From contig NZ_CABPSJ010000007.1 in the NCBI RefSeq assembly GCF_902459745.1, positions 186,001 through 250,000 of the forward strand: a DNA stretch of 64,000 bases, read 5' to 3'. This DNA is from Pandoraea communis. GTDB taxonomy: Bacteria; Pseudomonadota; Gammaproteobacteria; Burkholderiales; Burkholderiaceae. Both the position numbers and the translations under genes were made by a program. The notes under the pieces were generated by a model. It searched no databases, was not told the origin of the DNA, and worked only from the letters and a program-made list of their open reading frames with translations. This document shows, in pieces, positions 8,302 to 14,546 of this stretch; positions within the stretch are counted from its first letter, which is position 1, and every line of letters begins with the position of its first letter.

Positions 8302-9429
8302 TTACGAAATGCTGTTCAGCGCCTTGGAGAGCCGGTTCACTGCGCCTTCGATGTCATGCAGTTTGTCCAGGCCGAACAACCCGATGCGGAAGGTCTTGAA
8401 ATCGGCGGGCTCATCGACGCGAAGCGGAACGCCGGCCGCGATCTGCAAGCCGACATCGGCGAATTTCTTTCCGGAGCGTATGCCGTCGTCATCGGTGTAG
8501 CAGACCACGACGCCGGCCGCCTCGAACCCTTCGGCCGCCAGGCTCTTGAAGCCCTTGCCAGCCAGCAGCGAGCGAACGCGCTGCCCGAGTGCAAGCTGTT
8601 CCGCCCGCACTTTGTCGAAGCCGTACGCCTCGGTTTCCTTCATGACGTCGCGCAATGTCGTGAGACTGTCTGTCGGCATCGTGGCGTGATACGCGAACCC
8701 TCCCTTCTCGTAGGCCTCCATGATCTGAAGCCATTGACGGAGATCGCAAGCGAAGCTGGTACTCGTCGTGGACTCGATTCTCTCGCGTGCGAGCGAGCTG
8801 AGCATGACCATTGCACAGCAGGGTGACGCACTCCATCCTTTTTGCGGTGCGCTAATCAGGACATCGATGCCGCAGGCCTGCATGTCGACCCAGACTGTAC
8901 CGGAGGCGATGCAATCGAGGACAAACATGCCGCCGACGTCGTGAACCGCGTCGGCCACCGCGCGCAAATAGGTGTCGGGCAACATCATTCCGGAGGCGGT
9001 TTCGACATGCGGGGCAAAGACCAGATCCGGCTTGTGTTCCCTGATCGCCGCGACGACCTCTTCGATCGGTGCCGGTGCATAGGCGGCTTGCCTTCCGGGT
9101 TCGACCGGACGTGCTTTCAATACAATCGACTCGGACGGAATGCCGCCCATGTCGAAAATCTGCGACCAGCGGAAGCTGAACCAGCCATTACGAATGACCA
9201 GACATTTCTTGTTCGTCGCGAACTGCCGGGCAACGGCTTCCATGCCGAAAGTTCCGCTACCTGGAACGATGGCCACTGACTTTGCGCTGTAAACCCTTTT
9301 CAGGACATCGGAAATATCGCGCATGACGCCTTGAAAGCGTTGCGACATGTGATTGACGGATCGATCGGTATACACGACCGAATATTCGAGGAGTCCCTCG
9401 TGATCGACATCGGGAAGTAGTCCGGGCAC
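8302..9429 (-). CDS. Class V aminotransferase (alanine/serine-glyoxylate type)
   Basis: A 375-residue PLP enzyme of fold type I. The phosphate-cup region is VPGSGTFGMEAV (residues 55-66), the cofactor aspartate is in FVLDCIASG, and the Schiff-base lysine is K197 in SAPQKGWS. Family members move amino groups from alanine, serine or ureidoglycine to glyoxylate. The usual substrate-binding arginine near the C-terminus may be the one in FRIGLFGLDK. The partner Ldh-type dehydrogenase downstream is destroyed, so the original two-step pathway is probably lost. The gene itself shows no damage. The upstream 330 bp hold an IS3 scrap. Confidence 0.85.
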   Translation of the reverse strand: MPGLLPDVDHEGLLEYSVVYTDRSVNHMSQRFQGVMRDISDVLKRVYSAKSVAIVPGSGTFGMEAVARQFATNKKCLVIRNGWFSFRWSQIFDMGGIPSESIVLKARPVEPGRQAAYAPAPIEEVVAAIREHKPDLVFAPHVETASGMMLPDTYLRAVADAVHDVGGMFVLDCIASGTVWVDMQACGIDVLISAPQKGWSASPCCAMVMLSSLARERIESTTSTSFACDLRQWLQIMEAYEKGGFAYHATMPTDSLTTLRDVMKETEAYGFDKVRAEQLALGQRVRSLLAGKGFKSLAAEGFEAAGVVVCYTDDDGIRSGKKFADVGLQIAAGVPLRVDEPADFKTFRIGLFGLDKLHDIEGAVNRLSKALNSIS

Positions 9430-9540
9430 ATCCGCCTCCGATAATGGAAGAGTGAAATATTTAGAACAGATTCTACTCGGTGGTCAGTTCTGCGATGGAT
9501 GCAGCGCACCATTGCTGCACGGTGGATCTGCTAACATGCG

Positions 9541-9693
9541 CTCACCCTGCCGCTCGAGAAAATCACGTTCGAGTGGGTAGACTGGTTCACCATCGCCGCC
9601 TGCATCGCCCCATCGGCAGTATCTCGCCGGCCGAGTCAGAAGCCGTTATCACCAGCAATGCGCTGGAGCGTGCTTCGATGCGTGACTCAAGAA
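9541..9693 (+). pseudogene. IS3-family transposase C-terminal fragment
   Basis: Frame 1 from 9541 reads LTLPLEKITFEWVDWFT and a shifted frame continues HRRLHRPIGSISPAESEA. Together these match the end of IS3-family OrfB (FEWVDWFNHRRL..PIG..PPAEAE). A frameshift sits between the blocks and the rest of the element is absent. It fills most of the 337-bp gap between the aminotransferase and the next gene. Confidence 0.75.
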
Positions 9694-9766
9694 AATCAGT
9701 CTCCGGAGAGAGTAGGGCAATGCAGGGACAATTCTTAGAAGAATTCAGCAGCCAAGGAGTTTCGAG

Positions 9767-10510
9767 ATGAGCAACATGCTTCGTCGTCGCCGATTGTTCA
9801 GTTTAGTGTGTGCCGCTGGACTGACAACGATTATGTGGTCGGGCATTGGGTTCAGTCGGGAGACCGCCGGCGCTGACAGCGTAACCGCGATTGACATTCT
9901 TCTTGAGCCGGATGCACCAATGCTCAAAAAGGCGGAAGCGACCAACGCACGTTTGCGCAAGGTTTTTCCGACAGGTTTTGCGCTTGACGAAACACATCGG
10001 GCGCATATCACGGTCATTCAGCGTTTCGTCCGCACTGCCGATCTCGACAAAGTGTATGCGGCTGCCAACAAGGTGCTTGCTCAATCCGACGTGAAGGCTA
10101 TGCGGCTTGAAGCGTTCAAGTATTTTTACATTCCGACTGGGGAGGTCGGTTTGGCCGGCATTCTCGCCAAACCGACGCCGGCGCTGCTTAAACTGCAAGC
10201 GAACCTGCTTGCCGCTGTGGCTCCTTACACGGTTGAGACCGGGGATTCGGCGGCGTTCGTCACGACACCCGATGATCCTGTCATTGATCCAGTCTTGATT
10301 ACGTATGTTTCGACCTTCGCGCCGAACTCGTCCGGTGAGAAGTTCACTCCGCACGTTACGACGGGTGTTGCCCCCAAAGCGGACCTTGACAAGATGTTGG
10401 CTGAACCCTTCGACGTGTTTTCGTTCTCGCCCGCCGGCGCGGCTGTCTACCAACTGGGTCAGTTCGGAACGGCTTCCAAGAAGCTGAAACAGCTGACCTT
10501 TGCCAAGTAA
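9767..10510 (+). CDS. Exported 2H-phosphoesterase-like (LigT/2'-5' RNA ligase superfamily) protein
   Basis: A 247-residue protein with a basic start (MSNMLRRRR), a hydrophobic segment to about residue 30 and a probable Sec cleavage near residue 36, so it should act outside the cytoplasm. Two HxT motifs, H80-I-T82 in HRAHITVIQ and H196-V-T198 in FTPHVTTG, are spaced as in the 2H phosphoesterase fold, where the two histidines act on cyclic or 2'-5' phosphodiesters. Known LigT/ThpR relatives are cytoplasmic, so an exported version is unusual. AAGGAG lies 8 bases before the ATG. Stands alone, with IS debris upstream and the dif site downstream. Substrate unknown. Confidence 0.7.
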   Translation: MSNMLRRRRLFSLVCAAGLTTIMWSGIGFSRETAGADSVTAIDILLEPDAPMLKKAEATNARLRKVFPTGFALDETHRAHITVIQRFVRTADLDKVYAAANKVLAQSDVKAMRLEAFKYFYIPTGEVGLAGILAKPTPALLKLQANLLAAVAPYTVETGDSAAFVTTPDDPVIDPVLITYVSTFAPNSSGEKFTPHVTTGVAPKADLDKMLAEPFDVFSFSPAGAAVYQLGQFGTASKKLKQLTFAK

Positions 10511-10740
10511 CGAAGGAGCGCCTCGCGCCAATTCGCACAGGCGCACAAGGTAGTCGCCAGACAGATGTTAGCGGTCAAGGAACCGGCGGATGATCTGGCG
10601 ACGCCGCTGCGCATCGTGGTTATCGAAAGCCATACGAGGGAAAGCCCATATGCCTCGACGGTGCCTTGATCGAGATCTTTCGGACGCTCAGGGCAGCGGC
10701 CGGAGATCTGCCGGAATTTGAGTTCATGTTAGGTGTCTAT
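10511..10740. other. Non-coding gap before the dif site
   Basis: No gene with support. A short - strand reading (FDNHDAQRRRQIIRRFLDR) looks coding-like but has no recognisable family or context. Confidence 0.3.
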
Positions 10741-10768
10741 AATTCGCATAATGTACATTATGTTAAAT
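10741..10768 (+). other. dif: dif site (XerCD chromosome-dimer resolution site)
   Basis: The 28-bp site contains CGCATAATGTACATTATG followed by TTAAAT. Compared with E. coli dif it agrees at 24 of 28 positions. The XerD arm TTATGTTAAAT is identical, the central hexamer is TGTACA (E. coli TGTATA), and the differences fall at the outer end of the XerC arm and one spacer base. XerC and XerD recombine dimeric chromosomes at this site beside the septum, so it marks the replication terminus. Gene orientation switches here from mainly + to mainly -. A single copy is seen, so there is no sign of an element integrated at dif within the window. Confidence 0.85.
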
Positions 10769-10911
10769 TATAACCTAGGCAGGATCTCATGACCTCTGTA
10801 ATTACGGGCCTCACATCTCGCAAACGCCGTCCCCGGGTGGCGCTCCGTCGTAATCCGTTGTCGCTCGCCACAGTTTGGACACGGGGAAAGTTTAAGAATC
10901 TCGTTTGTCAT
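10768..10911 (-). CDS. Small zinc-ribbon-like protein (47 aa)
   Basis: The start MTNEILKLSPCPNCGE is followed by a second half (FARCEARNYRG). This resembles tiny phage or restriction-alleviation type zinc ribbons with CxxC...CxxC, but the fourth cysteine is an arginine (CEAR). AGGA lies upstream of the ATG at 10911, and the gene begins 11 bp after the stop of the small membrane gene at 10923-11191, an operon-like spacing. Its stop codon shares one base with the dif site. Real gene or relic is uncertain. Confidence 0.45.
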   Translation of the reverse strand: MTNEILKLSPCPNCGERQRITTERHPGTAFARCEARNYRGHEILPRL

Positions 10912-10922
10912 GCTGATTTTTC

Positions 10923-11191
10923 CTATGCAAATAGCCCAATAATCCCCGAGCCGGTTGAGAGCGCGACAGCGAGCGCCGTTACCAGTGCTGCGCGCTGATT
11001 TAGCCTGGCCGACTCTGCCCCGGCACTGAGCATCCCAGGATCCAACCAGCCTGCGATGCCGTAGCCTCACCTGGCTCACACGCACCCCAGACTGGTTTTG
11101 TCACGACCCGACTAGCCTGAAACCAAAGCCTCGCCGCCCACAGCCCGAGGATAGCGCCGGAAACTCCAACGACAAGTGCAATGAGACGCAT
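10923..11191 (-). pseudogene. Small two-helix membrane protein gene with a frameshift
   Basis: From the ATG at 11191 the product starts MRLIALVVGVSGAILGLWAA (first membrane helix) and continues to SQAGWILG. There one frame stops soon after, while the frame one base off continues LSAGAESARLNQRAALVTAL and ends in a second hydrophobic helix (IIGLFA, stop at 10923-10925). A single-base deletion near 11026-11036 restores a protein of about 89 residues. It may be a true mutation, a sequencing error or a frameshift site. A GTG at 11275 in the same frame is an alternative upstream start. Confidence 0.6.
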
Positions 11192-11271
11192 CGTGATCAC
11201 CCTTGCTTTCTGGCCAGCTCTACGTGCCGGGATCAATTCCCCGTGCGGCAAACGTTTTTCAGTTGGCGTAC

Positions 11272-11799
11272 TCACTCCGGCCGAACTTTCGCGTTGATCT
11301 CCGTCAACCCGAAGTTCTCCTGGAACTTCTTGTCCGCAATTTCACGCGGCCCCACATAGGAGGACATCCGCTTAAGCTTCCAACTGAAGCAAATCATGCC
11401 GTACTCTGCTGGGCACCGATTGGTGTCGAACGACACATAGACGGTCTCTCCAGCCTCCACGGTCAGGATCATTCTCGCCGGATCCATATCGGGGCCCATC
11501 CAAGCTTGCCCCCAACGCTGCTCGAGGTGATACGTCCCCGGACTCAGCGTCATCCACGAATACCCGTTGCGGTCCAGATCGAATGCGGGAACATCATTAA
11601 GGTAGAACTTTGCGGTACGGCCACCAAGTGTGAACCGATCGTATCGGTAAACGTAGACCAACCCCTTATCTTCCGGAACGTTCCTCACCGACTCGTATGC
11701 TGGTCCCATTGCACCGCAGGCTGTGAGCCACTGCGTTGCGGACAAGGCCATTACGACGGCATAACTGCGTAAGCTGATTCCCCCGAATGTTCTTCTCAT
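11272..11799 (-). CDS. DUF2846-type lipoprotein
   Basis: A 175-residue protein with a lipoprotein signal (lipobox LTAC, C28), so it should be lipidated and membrane-anchored. The mature part has GLVYVYRYDRFTLGGRTAKF and LSPGTYHLEQRW followed by VEAGETVYVSF. This is the beta-sandwich pattern of DUF2846 proteins, which are small exported proteins of unknown role. AGAGAAG precedes the ATG. It ends 81 bp before the start of the frameshifted membrane gene on the same strand. No regulatory motif is evident. Confidence 0.75.
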   Translation of the reverse strand: MRRTFGGISLRSYAVVMALSATQWLTACGAMGPAYESVRNVPEDKGLVYVYRYDRFTLGGRTAKFYLNDVPAFDLDRNGYSWMTLSPGTYHLEQRWGQAWMGPDMDPARMILTVEAGETVYVSFDTNRCPAEYGMICFSWKLKRMSSYVGPREIADKKFQENFGLTEINAKVRPE

Positions 11800-11884
11800 T
11801 TTTCTTCTCTAGCGTTTTAAGAATTTTTTCCGATCTCAAGCGAGCCCGAGCTTCGCGGCAATTTCGTTTGGGCCAAAAGCGAAT

Positions 11885-11939
11885 ATGCCACCGGCCACCA
11901 CGCCTGACCGAGATGGACTGGAGTGGCGGCCGGTGGCAT
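11885..11939 (-). terminator. Long hairpin downstream of the PH-domain gene
   Basis: Perfect 12-bp arms ATGCCACCGGCC (11885-11896) and GGCCGGTGGCAT (11928-11939) enclose a 31-base loop. It begins 13 bp after the - strand stop at 11952. On the - strand a moderately T-rich stretch follows, so it probably ends that transcript. Confidence 0.55.
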
Positions 11940-11951
11940 TGGCACTACAGC

Positions 11952-12380
11952 TTAAGCGGCGGCCGTGTTCTTTTGGTCGATCAAACCCATGACAACGCGC
12001 CGAAAATCCATAGGGCGCTTCACGAACGGAATGCTGACGTTATTTCCACCGATGCCGCGCACAGACACCCGACCGTAGCCCAAGATACGGCCGATAATCC
12101 CCTGCTCGATGTTGATCGATTCGAGTTTCTCAAGCGGCAGATCGATCGAGACGCGTCGGATAAAGCCGGCCTTCCCGATGACCTTCTTATTCGTCACAGC
12201 TAGCTCCGTAGTAACGACGTTGATGATCGCAATCAGAATGAACAAGATCGGCACAACAACAGTCATCAGCAACAGCACTGCAAACACGAAGTACCAAAAC
12301 TGACTCAGCCAACTGATCGTGGCTTGCGCTTCGACTTTTTCACCCGGAATCAAAGAATTTTCAACGAACGACGCCATCAT
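11952..12380 (-). CDS. PH-domain (bPH_2/YdbT-like) membrane protein
   Basis: A 142-residue protein with one long hydrophobic region (FWYFVFAVLLLMTVVVPILF, about residues 28-55, probably a helical hairpin) followed by a bacterial pleckstrin-homology domain (ELAVTNKKVIGKAGFIRR, then LEKLESINIEQGIIGRILG, then SIPFVKRP). Such proteins are membrane-anchored with the PH domain on the cytoplasmic side; their biochemical role is poorly known. Stands alone. 192 bp of non-coding sequence separates it from the neighbouring hypothetical gene. Confidence 0.75.
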   Translation of the reverse strand: MMASFVENSLIPGEKVEAQATISWLSQFWYFVFAVLLLMTVVVPILFILIAIINVVTTELAVTNKKVIGKAGFIRRVSIDLPLEKLESINIEQGIIGRILGYGRVSVRGIGGNNVSIPFVKRPMDFRRVVMGLIDQKNTAAA

Positions 12381-12571
12381 TACCCCTATTGTTTGTTATA
12401 GAAAATACCACTTTCATTGCCATACCTCAGCGGGCTATGCGAAAAACCCATCACCCACGGTGCCGATGTGCAGTAATTATGGCGGCACGCCTGAAGCCTC
12501 AGAGGCGGAGTGAGTTTAACGCGATCCGAAGAACTGATTCGCGCGTCCAGGTTTTATTCCGACCTGTTGAC

Positions 12572-13228
12572 CTAGCGCCAAGCCGGAATCAGGTTTGGCA
12601 TCCTCTTGCCTGCCAGCCATTGCTCATAGGTTGGCATGCTGTCCCACGATTCCTCCGGTGACCAGACCTGTACAGGGACCATACTCATCATGGCCTCCCA
12701 TCCAGCCAAAACAGACTTATCTTCATCTCTGAAAGCAAGTCGAACCTTCTGAGGAGCTTCATCGAAAGCCTTCTCATCTGGGACAAATAGAGTACGAGTC
12801 TCTCCTGTGTCGACGAACGACACATCTCTAATCGTGTCACCGTCGGCCCAAACTGCATGGCGTTCACCCTCGATGTAGAGAGGCTCGTTGTACCAGATGC
12901 GGTAGCCGCAAACCATCCGGCCTCCGTTATCCTCAACGTAGCGGGCGACATTCATATTGCAACAGCTTTGACGGCTCCACGCTTCAGGCATGCAGTCGAG
13001 GAAGCTCGGTGCTGTGGCGCTTAAAGTCCGAGCGAATTGCAGTACCTGTTCGTTGATTGAGCTCGGCGTGGTAAGTCCAGAAAACAACACCCCGCACCGT
13101 GCCTCGATATCGATTGCTTCCTGCACTGATGCGGGAAGCGCCGCTCTATGTGCGGCTTCCGTCCGAGCGCGATGCTCAGCCAGCGCAACACGCTCCGCGC
13201 GAGACCCGCGCCGATTCGCTTCTCCCAT
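12572..13228 (-). CDS. Hypothetical protein (218 aa)
   Basis: I do not recognise this family. It starts MGEANRRGSRAERVALAEHR, a basic helical N-terminus. The middle has a CCNMN motif and WYNEPLYIEGERHAVWADGD, and it ends with EQWLAGKRMPNLIPAWR. No signal peptide or membrane helix, so it is probably cytoplasmic. An IS3-family element lies only about 20 bp upstream of its ATG, so its native promoter has probably been displaced and expression now depends on the IS end or is lost. Composition resembles the neighbours. Confidence 0.55.
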   Translation of the reverse strand: MGEANRRGSRAERVALAEHRARTEAAHRAALPASVQEAIDIEARCGVLFSGLTTPSSINEQVLQFARTLSATAPSFLDCMPEAWSRQSCCNMNVARYVEDNGGRMVCGYRIWYNEPLYIEGERHAVWADGDTIRDVSFVDTGETRTLFVPDEKAFDEAPQKVRLAFRDEDKSVLAGWEAMMSMVPVQVWSPEESWDSMPTYEQWLAGKRMPNLIPAWR

Positions 13229-13294
13229 ATCCCAGTCCCCTTTCCGTGCGACGTCCCCCCGTCTTCAGTAGCACTGAGCTTTAGAGTCCGAGGG

Positions 13295-14128
13295 TTAATG
13301 TAACTGCTTTTCCGCCAGGTTCCGGGCGTAGGTTGCCGGCGTTAATCCGCCCAGTGATTTCTTCGGCCGCTCCTCGTTATATTCGCGTCGCCATGCCTCG
13401 ATCACCACCTTGGCATGCGGCAGGCTGGTGAACCAGTGTTCGTTCAGGCATTCATCCCGGAAGCGTCCGTTGAACGATTCGATGTCGGCATTCTGGTTGG
13501 GTTTGCCCGGCTCGATCAGGAACAGTTTTACGCCTCGCTCGTGCGCCCAGTTCAGCATTGCGCGACCGCAAAATTCCTTGCCGTTATCGGTACGAATCGC
13601 TTGCGGCAAACCACGGCGCAATGCCACACGATCCAGAATTCGCGTTAGCGCTAGCCCCCCAATCGCCCGCTCCGGCACAATGGCCACAGCCTCATGCGTG
13701 GCGTCATCGACCACTGTCAGGTTCTTGATGACACGGCCTTCCGCCGTTCGGTCGAACACAAAATCCATCGACCAAACCTGATTCGCAGCCGACGGTCATC
13801 CCAGCGGCTGACGATCCGATACCGGCACCTTCTTGCGCTTGCGGCGACGCACCTGCAACTTCTCTTCGGCATACAGCCGCTCAACCCGCTTGTGGTTGAC
13901 TGTCATGCCTGACTGCCGCAGCTTCAGATAGATCATGCCCGAGCCATAGCGACGATGCCGCTGAGCCAAGGCCACGATCTGCGCTCGCAGGGCCTCATTG
14001 CGATCCGGCGATGGTTGATAACGATAGGCGCTTGCGCTCATGCCGATTACCCGCAGGGCCCGGCGTTCGCTCAAACCACTATCGGTCATATGGCGCACCA
14101 GCTCTCGGCGGGACGGTGCGCTCACCAC
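13295..14128 (-). pseudogene. IS3-family transposase OrfB with nonsense codon
   Basis: The frame from 14128 reads the N-terminal HTH-like region (VIGMSASAYRYQ, RRYGSGMIYLKLRQ), meets TGA at 13796-13798 and then continues in the same frame ([15 protein letters not shown]) through the whole rve integrase core. The catalytic triad is still present: D in SMDFVFD, D in IRTDNGKEF and E in ADIESFNGR. The C-terminal [16 protein letters not shown] is typical of the IS407 group. A single point mutation has therefore split an otherwise complete catalytic protein of about 277 residues. Confidence 0.88.
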
Positions 14129-14385
14129 TTTTTTCGCAACGCCTCGCGCGTCACCTCATTCTCCAGCAGCGATTCCGCCAGCAGTTTCTTCAACCGGGCG
14201 TTTTCGGCCTCCAGATCCTTCAGCCGCTTCGCGTCGGATACATTCATGCCGCCGAACTTACTGCGCCATAGGTAGTAACTGGCCTCGGAGAAGCCGTGCT
14301 GGCGGCATAGTTCCTTGACCGGTATTCCCGTCTCGGCTTCCCGCAGAAAGACGATGATTTGCTCGTCGGTGAATCTCTTCTTCAT
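14122..14385 (-). CDS. IS3-family transposase OrfA
   Basis: An 87-residue protein with an N-terminal helix-turn-helix (FTDEQIIVFLREAETG, then ELCRQHGFSEASYYLWRSKF) and a C-terminal leucine-zipper-like coiled coil (LKDLEAENARLKKLLAESL). It binds the IS ends and in IS3 elements is also made as an OrfAB fusion. The run A6-G (14128-14134 read on the - strand), just before its stop and overlapping the start of orfB, is the expected -1 slippery sequence. Confidence 0.88.
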   Translation of the reverse strand: MKKRFTDEQIIVFLREAETGIPVKELCRQHGFSEASYYLWRSKFGGMNVSDAKRLKDLEAENARLKKLLAESLLENEVTREALRKKW

Positions 14386-14546
14386 GTCCAATCTCCTGAC
14401 TACGTGATTGGACTCCAAATCGCCGCGCTACTCAAATCGGGGGAGACGTCGCCTGACGGCCCATTACAGGGCGCCGAGCATGAGTCATCTCTCGATAAAG
14501 AAAAAGCCGCATATGCAGCTTTTTCCAGGTGATGCAGCATCCGATG

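Larger units (their letters stand above)
13247..14455 (-). mobile_element. IS3-family insertion sequence (IS407-like group), defective
   Basis: The ends carry an imperfect inverted repeat. The left end reads GCGACGTCCCCCCGTC with TTCAGTAGC next, and the right end, on the other strand, reads GCGACGTCTCCCCCGATT then TGAGTAGC. They enclose overlapping orfA and orfB on the - strand. OrfB has an in-frame TGA, so transposition by this copy is unlikely. Boundaries are good to about five bases, and I could not make out a target duplication. Confidence 0.8.

Noticed and set aside
10747-10762. CATAATGTACATTATG as an ordinary repressor operator
   Set aside because: The palindrome plus its flanks align with dif over 28 bp, a better explanation than a dimer operator.
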